Below the pieces are notes generated by a model. That model was given only the letters and a program-made list of their open reading frames with translations, ran no database searches and had not been told where the DNA came from. A program made the translations under genes and the position numbers. A stretch of DNA of 38,832 nucleotides from an uncultured Lactobacillus sp. Its GTDB lineage: Bacteria > Bacillota > Bacilli > Lactobacillales > Lactobacillaceae. Position 1 is the first letter of the stretch; each line of letters starts with the position of its first letter. This document shows positions 23,842 to 32,281 of the stretch, one piece after another. The stretch spans positions 1 to 38,832 of the forward strand of contig NZ_CABUIW010000016.1 of NCBI RefSeq assembly GCF_902491705.1. Direction: 5' to 3'.

Positions 23842-24538
23842 AAATGATCAGGAAGGCCCTGACATCCGCAGCAATTTAGTCAAAATCAATGTTGATGGTG
23901 ATACGATCTTTGTTGATGCCAATCAATATCGTCCTCAAGTGCGTAAGGCTAAAGCTGATTTGCGCATGAAAAAGTTGCCGAAGAATCCTAGACCGCAAGA
24001 ATGGAAGACAGAAGACTACAGTTTGCATAAAATTGCAGACTACAAGCCTTTTAACTTCGTTGATGGTGAAGGGGTTCGCTGCAGTCTTTATGTTTCGGGA
24101 TGCTTGTTTGATTGTCCGGGATGCTACAACTTGGCAGCGCAGAACTTCAATTATGGTCAGCCTTATACGCAAGAACTAGAGGATAAGATTATCGAAGACA
24201 TGTCGCAGTCTTATGTTCAAGGCTTAACCTTGCTTGGTGGAGAACCATTTTTGAATACTTGGGTATGTCTTAAGCTAATCAACCGAGTAAGAAAAGAGTT
24301 TGGTCACACTAAGGATATCTGGTCTTGGTCTGGTTACACTTGGGATGAACTGCAAAAAGAAACGCCTGATAAAAAAGAGATGCTGTCTAAGATCGATATC
24401 TTAGTTGACGGACGATTCTTGGAAGCGCAAAAGGATTTGACCTTGCAGTTCAGAGGTTCAAGTAACCAGCGAATTATCGATGTTCCTAAGTCACTCAAAT
24501 CAGGAAAAGTCGTAATTTGGGACAAATTGCAAAGATAG
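23825..24538 (+). CDS. nrdG: Anaerobic ribonucleotide reductase activating enzyme (radical SAM)
   Basis: This 237-residue radical-SAM enzyme installs the glycyl radical on NrdD. The cluster motif is CLFDCPGCYN (CxxxCxxC), with the SAM-binding LLGGEPFLN after it and WSWSGYTWDEL later. FNFVDGEGVRCSLYVSGC is typical of NrdG. An extra N-terminal stretch of about 70 charged residues precedes the core, common in lactobacilli. It starts inside the last codons of nrdD, with GAGGAAAC as ribosome site, and ends before a terminator. Confidence 0.96.
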   Translation: MPKKDKNDQEGPDIRSNLVKINVDGDTIFVDANQYRPQVRKAKADLRMKKLPKNPRPQEWKTEDYSLHKIADYKPFNFVDGEGVRCSLYVSGCLFDCPGCYNLAAQNFNYGQPYTQELEDKIIEDMSQSYVQGLTLLGGEPFLNTWVCLKLINRVRKEFGHTKDIWSWSGYTWDELQKETPDKKEMLSKIDILVDGRFLEAQKDLTLQFRGSSNQRIIDVPKSLKSGKVVIWDKLQR

Positions 24539-24561
24539 AGTATAAAAAATACAGAGTAAGT

Positions 24562-24602
24562 AGGGTAATTGTAAAATAGTAATTGCAATTACCCTTATTT
24601 TT
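24562..24602 (+). terminator. Terminator after nrdG
   Basis: AGGGTAATTG (24562-24571) pairs perfectly with CAATTACCCT (24586-24595), followed by TATTTTTT. The next ribosome site begins within a few bases, so the downstream pair may depend on read-through. Confidence 0.75.
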
Positions 24603-24615
24603 TGGAGAAAAAATT

Positions 24616-25197
24616 ATGAAAGAAGAAAAAATAGAGTTAGTTGATCAAGTTATGACGGCCTTGCAAAAGGTAATTGATCCGGAATTGCAAGTTGATATCG
24701 TGAATCTAGGTTTGATCTATGGTATCGATATTGAAGGTAAAAAAGCCACGGTCAAGATGACGTTAACTATTAGTGGCTGTCCTTTATCGACCTATTTGCA
24801 AGATCACATTAAACAGGCCGTATTGTCCGTTAGCGGTATTGATTCTTGCCAGGTACAATTAGTCTGGTATCCTGTTTGGTCGCCTGAGAGGATGACTGAG
24901 GCGGCTAAGCGACAATTGGGGATGCTTGATAATCAAGCAGAAAAAGAAGAGATCGAAGAAACAGAAGAAAAGCAGAAGATCATCGATTTCTCAATTCCGA
25001 TTAAAAAATTGGCTGACGAATATCCAGACTTCGTCCAGATTATGTACGATTGCGGCTTTACTAGAATTAAAATTCCAGGTCTGCTTTCAACAGTTGGCAG
25101 AGTAATGACGATTCCGCTTGGTGCACAAGCAATGAAGCTTGATTTGAATAAGATCAAGCAAGCATTTGAAGAAAAGGGCTACAAGGTGATTGAATAA
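24616..25197 (+). CDS. DUF59 (MIP18/PaaD-like) plus DUF1858 fusion protein
   Basis: This 193-residue cytoplasmic protein has two domains. Residues 1-105 match the MIP18/PaaD iron-sulfur assembly family (DPELQVDIVNLGLIYG, TISGCPLSTY with Cys55, WSPERMTEAAKRQLG). An acidic coiled linker follows (about 108-125). Residues 125-193 match DUF1858 (IKKLADEYPDFVQIMYDCGF). I chose ATG 24616, with GGAGAAAAAA upstream. Its TAA shares a base with the ATG of the next gene, so the two are coupled. Context beside nrdDG suggests care of an oxygen-sensitive iron-sulfur protein; that is inference. Confidence 0.88.
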   Translation: MKEEKIELVDQVMTALQKVIDPELQVDIVNLGLIYGIDIEGKKATVKMTLTISGCPLSTYLQDHIKQAVLSVSGIDSCQVQLVWYPVWSPERMTEAAKRQLGMLDNQAEKEEIEETEEKQKIIDFSIPIKKLADEYPDFVQIMYDCGFTRIKIPGLLSTVGRVMTIPLGAQAMKLDLNKIKQAFEEKGYKVIE

Positions 25198-26405
25198 TGG
25201 CAAATTTAAGTAAAGAAAGACAAGAGGCACTGCTTAAAATCCTGCATTATATTCAAGATGGCGGCGATTTTGCGACAGCCAAGAAGATGTTCCAAGATGA
25301 GTTTGACCAAGTCGACGTCTCTGAAATTACGGCAGCAGAACGTGAATTAATTGCGCAAGGTCTAGACCCACGCAATATTCAATACTTGTGTAATGTGCAC
25401 GCCGATGTGTTTAAGGGTAGCATCAAAGAAAATAAGGAAAATCCTGACTTCTCGATGCCAGGGCATCCAGTAAACACGATTAAGCAAGAAAATGTGGTTA
25501 TCAAGTCACTGGTTAATGACTTTTTACTGCCTAATTTAAAGAAGTGGAAGGAAAATCATTCTGATGAAACCTTAAGTAAAATTAAGCAGGCTTTGTCTGA
25601 TCTAGCTACAATTGATAAGCATTATGCTAGAAAAGAGACATCGCTGTTTCCATTAATGACCAAATATGGCATCACTGCTCCGCCACAAGTAATGTGGGGC
25701 GTGGATGACAAGATTAGAGGCTTGATCAAAACTGCAATTGATTTAGCTAATGAAACTCCAATAGATGCGGAAAAATTGCAAAAGGCAATTAAGGAAGCTA
25801 GTCATGAAGTGCTGGAAATGATCTTCAAAGAAGAGGACATCATGATTCCGATGATCGATGAAGTAGCTAATCCAGAAGACTGGGACAATGTTAAGCGTGA
25901 AGAGAAGCAGATTGGCTATACTTTAATCAATCCACCAATGAATTGGCATGCTAAAAAAGAACCTGCTCAAGCAGGTCCAATTTCAGTTGATAATCTTTCT
26001 AGTTTGTTCATCAACTTTAAAGAAGGATCGCTGAACTTAAAGCAATTGTCCGCAATTTTGGATCTTTTGCCATTTGCCTTAACCTTTGTCGATGCCGATG
26101 ACAAGGTGGCTTATTTTGGCGGAGGCAGCGCAATTTTCCCACATTCTAAAAACGCGATTGGTAATTCGGTCTTCTCATGTCACACACCAGCCAGCAAGCC
26201 AATTATTGAAAAGATCTTCAAGGAATTCCATGAGGGCAAGAAAAAAGAGATTTCATATTGGTTTACGCCAAAGAAGATGGGTCGCAAGTTGTATCTGCGC
26301 TATTATGCAGTGCATGACGATGCCGGTAAATATTTGGGATGCTTAGAAGTGGCGCAAGATATTACCGATATTGAGAAGTTAACCGGACAGAAAAAGAGTA
26401 ATTAA
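25197..26405 (+). CDS. DUF438 / hemerythrin-like / PAS domain protein
   Basis: This 402-residue cytoplasmic protein has a DUF438 N-terminus (1-75), a hemerythrin-like four-helix domain (about 85-225) and a PAS-like domain (about 285-395). Possible iron ligands are His90 (MPGHP), His142 (KHYARKE), His203 and Glu207 (SHEVLE), then KEEDIMIPM. The usual HxxxE glutamate after His142 is replaced by Lys, with Glu one place later. The PAS part carries the family's FSCHTPAS motif and has no kinase or output domain. Overlap with the DUF59 gene implies a joint function, perhaps sensing oxygen or NO, or RIC-like cluster repair. Confidence 0.88.
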   Translation: MANLSKERQEALLKILHYIQDGGDFATAKKMFQDEFDQVDVSEITAAERELIAQGLDPRNIQYLCNVHADVFKGSIKENKENPDFSMPGHPVNTIKQENVVIKSLVNDFLLPNLKKWKENHSDETLSKIKQALSDLATIDKHYARKETSLFPLMTKYGITAPPQVMWGVDDKIRGLIKTAIDLANETPIDAEKLQKAIKEASHEVLEMIFKEEDIMIPMIDEVANPEDWDNVKREEKQIGYTLINPPMNWHAKKEPAQAGPISVDNLSSLFINFKEGSLNLKQLSAILDLLPFALTFVDADDKVAYFGGGSAIFPHSKNAIGNSVFSCHTPASKPIIEKIFKEFHEGKKKEISYWFTPKKMGRKLYLRYYAVHDDAGKYLGCLEVAQDITDIEKLTGQKKSN

Positions 26406-26582
26406 ATTTCTTATAGAAACATTACAAAACATGTCAAATTATTGTAAAAAAACTATTTAATTTTAATAGGACAATATTATAAAAGGATTGAGAGTAAAGG
26501 CTATATAAATATTTTTTAATAGTACTTTTTGTAAAGAAATATATTAAGCGTTTGTTACAAATGAAAAAATAGAGTTTAGAAC
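26406..26582. other. AT-rich intergenic stretch without recognised features
   Basis: Between the DUF438 gene and the promoter of the surface-protein gene I see only AT-rich DNA. A weak TTACAA...TTGTAA inverted repeat (near 26417-26443) might end the upstream transcript. No ORF has a ribosome site. Confidence 0.5.
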
Positions 26583-26611
26583 TTGCTTTTTTGAGAAGAG
26601 GTAAGTAGAAT
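26583..26611 (+). promoter_or_regulatory. Promoter of the SLAP surface-protein gene
   Basis: TTGCTT (26583-26588), a spacer of 17, then TAGAAT (26606-26611). The predicted start near 26618 gives an untranslated leader of about 190 bases. Confidence 0.6.
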
Positions 26612-26617
26612 ATAAAA

Positions 26618-26810
26618 CGTGGTAAGTGATAAGGGTGCTTCAGGCATGTCGCCTGTACGCATGCGAATTCTTCAGTGAGATTACTACCTCATAAGAGTTA
26701 TAAACTTATGAATCTTATTTGGAAGAGTTTTGTACATAATAGGCTCTAGAACATGTAGGGGCTAATATCCTTATTGCTATTTTTTATAATTATAAGGAGG
26801 AAAAGACCAC
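26618..26810 (+). promoter_or_regulatory. Long structured 5' leader of the SLAP gene
   Basis: The leader contains the hairpin CAGGC-ATGT-CGCCTG, a CGCATGCG palindrome and a perfect ribosome site (AAGGAGGAAAAG) at its end. Long stable leaders are known for lactobacillar S-layer genes, where they extend mRNA life. No convincing ORF lies inside it. Confidence 0.5.
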
Positions 26811-28637
26811 ATGAAGAAAAATTTAAGAATTGTTAGTGCTGCTGCAGCTGCTTTACTTGCAGTTGCCCCAGTTGCTGCTACTGGTTTGACTCAAGCTGTT
26901 TCAGCTGCTACTGAACAACAATTACCAGCTACTGTACCAGCACAAGTAAATGTTGGTGATTATTTCACATTTGTTAAAACTGATCAACAACCTAATCCTT
27001 CAGTTACCGCTTATGTTCATGGTGACCCAGAAAATAATACAGTAAGTCAACCATATACTCTTTCACTTAATGATGTTGGCGGCTATGAAAATCAATTAAA
27101 AGTTATTTCAAATAAGCGTGTTGTACGTTCAGAAAATAACAACGAAGTCCAATATGTACAAGTTCAATATGTACAAAAGGATAATGGCGCTAACGTTAAA
27201 GCATGGATCCCTGTTGGTCAAACAAGCATTCTTACATACCATGCAAATGGTGGCGAACAAGAAGCAAGTAATGTATACTTAAGAGTAGGTGATGGTGATA
27301 CTCTTGCAGGTGAAGGCGCATATGCTGATAATAACACTGTTTATGCAGGTGATACTGCTTCAGCAGGTGTAACTAGTCTTGCAACCTTAAAAGATGCCGT
27401 TGAAAAACTTGTTCAATTAGGTAGCGATACTGGCGCTAACCATTCATTTGTGAAATTAGGAAAAGATGATTGGAACAAGTACGTTTGGAACAATGGTTCA
27501 GCAACTAATGATGCTAACCTTATCGCTCAATTATCTAAGCAAGGGGTTTGGAAGAACAATAAGATCGATGCTGGTAGCAAAGCTTTCCACGTTGATGTAA
27601 CCACTAATGGCGGTAATACTGTTCGTGTTGTATTCCAACACACTTCTTACTCTGACTCAGATGCACCTGTAATCATTTACAAAAATAATGGTGAAGGTAC
27701 TGTATTAGGAACTGTTGCTAACGGTTATAGCAATGCAGGTAATTGGACACCAGTAAATGGTCATGTTTTAACTATTATGAAGCATGATTCAGGCACTTTC
27801 CAACCAACTGATTACTTTGGTGCATGGGAAAGCAATACTAAGCGCGGTCGTATCAATGTAACTGTAAAGAGCAGCAATGTTGACTGGACCAAGAACGGTT
27901 TATACAGTGTTGAACTTTCAGCAACCAACCAAGCAGGTAAAACTACCACAGCTACTGTTCCAGTAATTGTGACTGATGTTAAGGGTCAAGTTAAGACTGT
28001 TGTAAATAATACTGATGTTTATACTGAACAAAATGGCTCAATGACTAAGGCTAACTTGGTTAACTTTGCTCAAACTGTAACCCCAGGTTCACAAGTTTAC
28101 GTTTATGGTTCAGCAGTAACTAAGAAGCTTGATGGTAAGGATGTACAATTCTACAGAATCGTAAGTCCATCAGCAAACTTCTGGGTAAAGGCATCAGACC
28201 TTAAGGATGGTCAAACTACTACTAACAACGACGCTAACAAGGGTGTTGCACAAACTGGTACTGTTAAGATCATGCACGCAGCTTACACTTACGAAATCAA
28301 GGACGGTAAGCTTGGCTCACGTGTAACTTCAGCAGATACTCTTCACGCATACAGCGAAGTTCCTGTATATGGTACTGTAACTGTTAACGGCAAGAAGTAC
28401 TACCGTGTATCAGCAACTCAAGATTGGTACATCAACGCAGGTAACGTAGATGGTACTCAAAGAACCTTGAAGCACAACTCATACGTTTACAACAACAAGG
28501 GTAAGCGTGTAAAGAGTGAAGGTACTTGGAAGAAGAATTCACGTCACACCACTTACGGTGCTGCTATGACTGTTAAGGGTAACAGAATGTACAGAGTTGC
28601 CGAAAACCGTTACGTTAAGGTTGTAAACTTTAACTAA
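26811..28637 (+). CDS. S-layer-type surface protein with two C-terminal SLAP domains
   Basis: This 608-residue secreted protein has a signal peptide of about 32 residues (KKNLR, an Ala-rich core, AVSA cleavage) that is very like that of SlpA proteins. The middle (35-410) is Thr/Asn/Val-rich beta structure with an Ig-like segment (about 340-392). Two SLAP repeats (about 483-546 and 547-608; MHAAYTYEIKDGK, KHNSYVYNNKGKR) anchor it to wall polymers. It is longer than typical SlpA (about 440-460), so an S-layer-associated protein is more likely than the main S-layer protein. A short 15-base tandem duplication codes VQYVQVQYVQ (near 27151). It is monocistronic. Confidence 0.9.
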   Translation: MKKNLRIVSAAAAALLAVAPVAATGLTQAVSAATEQQLPATVPAQVNVGDYFTFVKTDQQPNPSVTAYVHGDPENNTVSQPYTLSLNDVGGYENQLKVISNKRVVRSENNNEVQYVQVQYVQKDNGANVKAWIPVGQTSILTYHANGGEQEASNVYLRVGDGDTLAGEGAYADNNTVYAGDTASAGVTSLATLKDAVEKLVQLGSDTGANHSFVKLGKDDWNKYVWNNGSATNDANLIAQLSKQGVWKNNKIDAGSKAFHVDVTTNGGNTVRVVFQHTSYSDSDAPVIIYKNNGEGTVLGTVANGYSNAGNWTPVNGHVLTIMKHDSGTFQPTDYFGAWESNTKRGRINVTVKSSNVDWTKNGLYSVELSATNQAGKTTTATVPVIVTDVKGQVKTVVNNTDVYTEQNGSMTKANLVNFAQTVTPGSQVYVYGSAVTKKLDGKDVQFYRIVSPSANFWVKASDLKDGQTTTNNDANKGVAQTGTVKIMHAAYTYEIKDGKLGSRVTSADTLHAYSEVPVYGTVTVNGKKYYRVSATQDWYINAGNVDGTQRTLKHNSYVYNNKGKRVKSEGTWKKNSRHTTYGAAMTVKGNRMYRVAENRYVKVVNFN

Positions 28638-28671
28638 TTGGTATAAAACTATTAGTAACTATTTTAGTTTT

Positions 28672-28702
28672 AAAACGCTCATCGAAAGATGAGTGTTTTT
28701 TT
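28672..28702 (+). terminator. Terminator of the SLAP surface-protein gene
   Basis: AAAACGCTCATC and GATGAGTGTTTT with a GAAA tetraloop, followed by a T run. Confidence 0.9.
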
Positions 28703-28800
28703 GTTAAAATTATTTCTTGAATTCATAAATAAGTAGAATTATTGTTTAAACGGGAATTAATACAATGACATAGTCGATCATTATAATGAAAGAGAAAGTG

Positions 28801-30015
28801 ATGATGGTACATAACAAATATAAAAACGATGAAATTAAACTTCAATGGATAGTTTTAAGTGAATTAGCTACTTGGATTGGTGCTAGTTTCATTTGGCCAT
28901 TAACTTCTGTTTACTTAAATAAGCAGCTCCACATCAGTTTATCGATGATTGGTGTGGTTCTGTTTTGTAATTGTGCCAGCAACATTGTGGGTTCAATTAT
29001 TTCAGGCCACCTTTATGATAAGTATAATCCGTACCCATTAATGCTCTGGGGATTGGGCCTTGATGCCGGTGTTCTATTTTTGATGGCTGCCTTTCACGGC
29101 TGGCCAGAATATTGGATTTGGCTGACTTTAACCGGCTTTTTGGGTGGTTGGAACGGAACTTTGATTAACTCCGTTGCCACTAGTTTGAAAAAGTATCCGG
29201 GCAGATACGTCTTCAATGTTTTGTACTTCTCACAAAACTTGGGTGTGGTTACTGGTACCTTGATCGTAGGATACCTCTATGACTTCTCAATTACGCTCTT
29301 ATTCGTAATTGCAGCACTCTTATTTGTAGTTGGCTTTATCAACGCAATCTTCAACTACCGGCCAATTATTGCCTTCCATAAGGAAAGAATGGCTAAGACC
29401 AAAAAGGGTGAAAAGCACAAGGCAGAACCAATGCCAAAGCGCAATTTCATTATGACTATGGTCTTCTTCACGACCTTGGGCGTAACGTGGCTAATGTACA
29501 TGAACTGGGAATCAAACTTGTCCGTTTACATGGTTTCTTTAGGGATTCCATTCCACTTGTACAGTTTGCTCTGGACGCTTAATGCCGGCGTAATCGTTAT
29601 TATGCAAGGTATTTTGGCACGCTTTCCTAATATCTTTAAGAATCTATTCCAGCAGATCATCTTTGGTATCTGCATGTTCTCACTATCATTTATCACGTTG
29701 GTATTTGCCAAGGACTTCGCACACTTTGCCTTATCAATGTTTATCTTGACTTTAGGTGAATCAACTGCCTTCCCAGCTATTCCTGCCTACGTCAACGACT
29801 TGTCGCCACTTACCAGTAAAGGTAAGTATCAAGGCGCCAACATGGTAGCTTCTGGGATTGGCCGTGCCTTTGGACCATTATTTGGTGGTTTAATCATCGA
29901 CCAAGCAGGCTACATCCCATTTTTCTGGGTAGCCGCCATCATGATCGCCTTAATGATTGTGGTCATGATTCCAACTTATATGAAGTTGCACAAAGAATTA
30001 ACTATATATAAGTAA
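28801..30015 (+). CDS. MFS transporter, probable efflux permease
   Basis: This membrane protein of about 404 residues has 12 hydrophobic segments. The MFS loop GHLYDKYNPYPLMLWG follows helix 2, and a Lys-rich central loop lies near residues 195-217. SFIWPLTSVYLNKQLHISLSM resembles YttB/YhcA-like drug exporters; the substrate is unknown. The start is unclear: ATGs lie at 28786, 28801 and 28804. The first overlaps a TATAAT (28782-28787), so I chose 28801, with AAAGAG six bases upstream. It is monocistronic, between a terminator and the pepO promoter. Confidence 0.88.
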   Translation: MMVHNKYKNDEIKLQWIVLSELATWIGASFIWPLTSVYLNKQLHISLSMIGVVLFCNCASNIVGSIISGHLYDKYNPYPLMLWGLGLDAGVLFLMAAFHGWPEYWIWLTLTGFLGGWNGTLINSVATSLKKYPGRYVFNVLYFSQNLGVVTGTLIVGYLYDFSITLLFVIAALLFVVGFINAIFNYRPIIAFHKERMAKTKKGEKHKAEPMPKRNFIMTMVFFTTLGVTWLMYMNWESNLSVYMVSLGIPFHLYSLLWTLNAGVIVIMQGILARFPNIFKNLFQQIIFGICMFSLSFITLVFAKDFAHFALSMFILTLGESTAFPAIPAYVNDLSPLTSKGKYQGANMVASGIGRAFGPLFGGLIIDQAGYIPFFWVAAIMIALMIVVMIPTYMKLHKELTIYK

Positions 30016-30093
30016 GTCAAAAAATAAGTAAAATTAAATAAAAATGATATAATTAGCTTGATTTAATTTTTTAAAAAGGGGGATTATTCCTGA

Positions 30094-32046
30094 ATGTATA
30101 ATAAAATGGCTGTTCGCGGCGGTGCCGGCAATATCCTTGAACCTAAGGTTGGCACTCGTCCACAAGATAATTTGTACTTAGCTGTTAACTCTGAATGGCT
30201 TGAAAATGTAAAAATCCCATCAGACCGTTCAAGAATCGCAAGTTTTGACAGCATTGACCTTGATGTTGAAAAGAAGTTGATGAAAGACTTCGCAGATTTT
30301 GCAGATGGTAAAAAAGAGATTGCCGATGTTCCTAACTTGGACAAGGCAGTAGAACTTTACAAGTTGGCTCGCGATTTTAACCGCAGAAACGAAGATGGCG
30401 CAAAGCCAATCCAAGCTGACCTTACTTTGCTTGAGGGTATTCGCGACTTCGCTGACTTCAACTTGAAGGCTCCAGATTTATTCAAGGCATCTTTTGCATT
30501 GCCATTTAGCTTTGACGTTGATGCCGACATGAAGAACACCAAGATTAATGTGCTTCAATTCTTTGGTTCATCAATCTTCTTGCCAGATACTACTACTTAC
30601 AAGACTGACGCGGCTGAAAAGTTGCTCGCTGTTTTGAAGAAGCAATCAATCGACCTTCTTAAGTTAGCTGGTCTTTCTGCAGGACAAGCTGAAGAATACG
30701 TTGTTGATGCTTTGAAGTTTGATGAAAAGGTATCTAAGGTAGTTAAGTCATCAGAAGAATGGGCAGACTACCCAGCAATGTACAACCCAACTTCAATTAA
30801 GGATTTTGAAGGAAAGATCAAGAACTTCAAGATGGATTACTTCTTGAAGGAAGCTTTGGGTGAAGTTCCTGACCGTGTAATCGTTGCAGAACCTCGCTTC
30901 TTTGATCACTTTGATGAATTGATTAACGAAGACAATTTCGATGAAATCAAGGGCTGGATGATCGTTAAGTTCATTAACGGTGCTGCTAGTTACTTGTCAC
31001 AAGAATTCCGTGAAGCAGCATTCCCATTTAGCCAAGCTTTATCAGGTCAACCAGAACTTCAAAGTGGTGAAAAGCAAGCTTACCACCTTGCAAACGGCAT
31101 GTTTAGCGAAGTTGTTGGTGTTTACTACGGTAAGACTTACTTTGGCGAAGATGCTAAAAAAGACGTTTTATCAATGATCAAAAAGATGCTTGCTGTTTAC
31201 GAAGAACGCCTTAAGAACAATGACTGGCTTTCTGAAGAAACTAAGCACAAGGCAATTGTAAAATTACGTGCCTTGATCTTGAAGATTGGTTACCCAGACA
31301 AGATTGAAGAAATCTATGACCGTTTGAAGGTAACTCCAGCAAGTGAAGGTGGCAGCCTCTACTCAAACGCTAGAGCAGCTGATATTGAACAAGTTAAGTA
31401 CAATGTTGAGAAGTTGCACAAGCCAGTTGACCGTACTGTATGGCTCATGCCAGGTAACTTGGTAAATGCTTGCTACGACCCACAAAGAAATGACTTAACT
31501 TTCCCAGCCGCAATTTTGCAAGCACCATTCTATGACTTGAAGCAAGATCGTGCCGAAAACTTCGGTGGTATTGGTACTGTAATCGCCCACGAAGTTTCTC
31601 ACGCCTTTGACAACAATGGTGCCCAATTCGATGAATACGGTAATATGAAGAATTGGTGGACTGAAGAAGACTACGCTGAATTTAAGAAGCGTACTCAAGC
31701 TGAAATCGACTTGTTCGATGGCATTAAATATGGTCCTGTAACTTTGAACGGTAAGCAAATTGTTTCTGAAAACATTGCTGACCAAGGTGGTTTGACTGCT
31801 GCTGTTGAAGCTAACAAGGGTGAAAATGGCGACATGAAGAAGTTGTTTGAAAACTTCGCTCGTATTTGGGCTAACAAGCAACTTACTGAATCAATCAAGA
31901 CGCAAGTTTCAGTTGACGTTCACGCACCTGGTCCAGAACGTGCTAACGTTCAATCACAATGCCAAGAAGAATTCTACAAGGCATTTGACGTTAAGGAAGG
32001 CGACGGTATGTGGCTTGATCCTGAAAAACGTGTGGTAATTTGGTAA
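30094..32046 (+). CDS. pepO: Oligoendopeptidase O (M13 zinc metallopeptidase)
   Basis: This 650-residue cytoplasmic peptidase is of the neprilysin (M13) family and cuts casein-derived oligopeptides. The zinc motif is HEVSH (His499, Glu500, His503), with the third ligand in ENIADQGGL about 60 residues on. NAYYDPQRN-type NACYDPQRNDLTFPAAILQ and the C-terminal DVHAPGPERANVQ, with the substrate-binding Arg, are complete. Length equals known L. helveticus PepO. No signal peptide. The ribosome site AAAGGGGGAT and a TGATATAAT extended -10 (30045-30053) precede it. Codon use is highly optimised. Confidence 0.96.
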   Translation: MYNKMAVRGGAGNILEPKVGTRPQDNLYLAVNSEWLENVKIPSDRSRIASFDSIDLDVEKKLMKDFADFADGKKEIADVPNLDKAVELYKLARDFNRRNEDGAKPIQADLTLLEGIRDFADFNLKAPDLFKASFALPFSFDVDADMKNTKINVLQFFGSSIFLPDTTTYKTDAAEKLLAVLKKQSIDLLKLAGLSAGQAEEYVVDALKFDEKVSKVVKSSEEWADYPAMYNPTSIKDFEGKIKNFKMDYFLKEALGEVPDRVIVAEPRFFDHFDELINEDNFDEIKGWMIVKFINGAASYLSQEFREAAFPFSQALSGQPELQSGEKQAYHLANGMFSEVVGVYYGKTYFGEDAKKDVLSMIKKMLAVYEERLKNNDWLSEETKHKAIVKLRALILKIGYPDKIEEIYDRLKVTPASEGGSLYSNARAADIEQVKYNVEKLHKPVDRTVWLMPGNLVNACYDPQRNDLTFPAAILQAPFYDLKQDRAENFGGIGTVIAHEVSHAFDNNGAQFDEYGNMKNWWTEEDYAEFKKRTQAEIDLFDGIKYGPVTLNGKQIVSENIADQGGLTAAVEANKGENGDMKKLFENFARIWANKQLTESIKTQVSVDVHAPGPERANVQSQCQEEFYKAFDVKEGDGMWLDPEKRVVIW

Positions 32047-32116
32047 TACAATCATAAGTTTTGCTGTATTTTAACAATTCCGAGGGTAAAAATTAGCCAT
32101 TTTACATTTTGCAAAC

Positions 32117-32223
32117 TATAATATGGTTGGTTGCAGGATTGCTACTATGCTGCAACTTTATAACAACTTACTACCCATATAAGTTTATTGCACTAAAAAA
32201 GGCTCCGTTACGGGGCCTTTTTT
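32117..32223 (+). ncRNA. Candidate small RNA downstream of pepO
   Basis: TATAAT (32117-32122) is followed by the hairpin GTTGCAG...CTGCAAC (about 32130-32156), a single-stranded A/C/T-rich part and a terminator (32195-32223). The expected RNA is about 95 bases with no ORF. The -35 (TTAGCC) is weak. It may instead be the tail of the pepO transcript. Confidence 0.35.
32195..32223 (+). terminator. Terminator of pepO or the small-RNA candidate
   Basis: GGCTCCG-TTA-CGGGGCC (one G-U pair) is flanked by A6 and T6. Confidence 0.85.
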
Positions 32224-32239
32224 GTGTGTAAAAACCATC

Positions 32240-32270
32240 AAAAAAAGCTCCCAAAAGGGAGCTCTTTTAT
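32240..32270 (-). terminator. Terminator of kup
   Basis: AGCTCCC-AAAA-GGGAGCT. On the minus strand the stem is followed by T7, just after the kup stop codon. Confidence 0.85.
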
Positions 32271-32281
32271 TTAATATTCAA

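Noticed and set aside
26643..26700. Ten-codon ORF in the SLAP leader as a leader peptide
   Set aside because: It has no ribosome site and no regulatory codon pattern; it coincides with hairpins.
27151..27180. 15-base tandem duplication in the SLAP gene as a repeat array
   Set aside because: Only two copies in coding sequence; too little to call a repeat family or CRISPR.
31495..31898. Minus-strand ORFs inside pepO
   Set aside because: They are shadows caused by strongly biased codon use in pepO and cover its zinc motif region.
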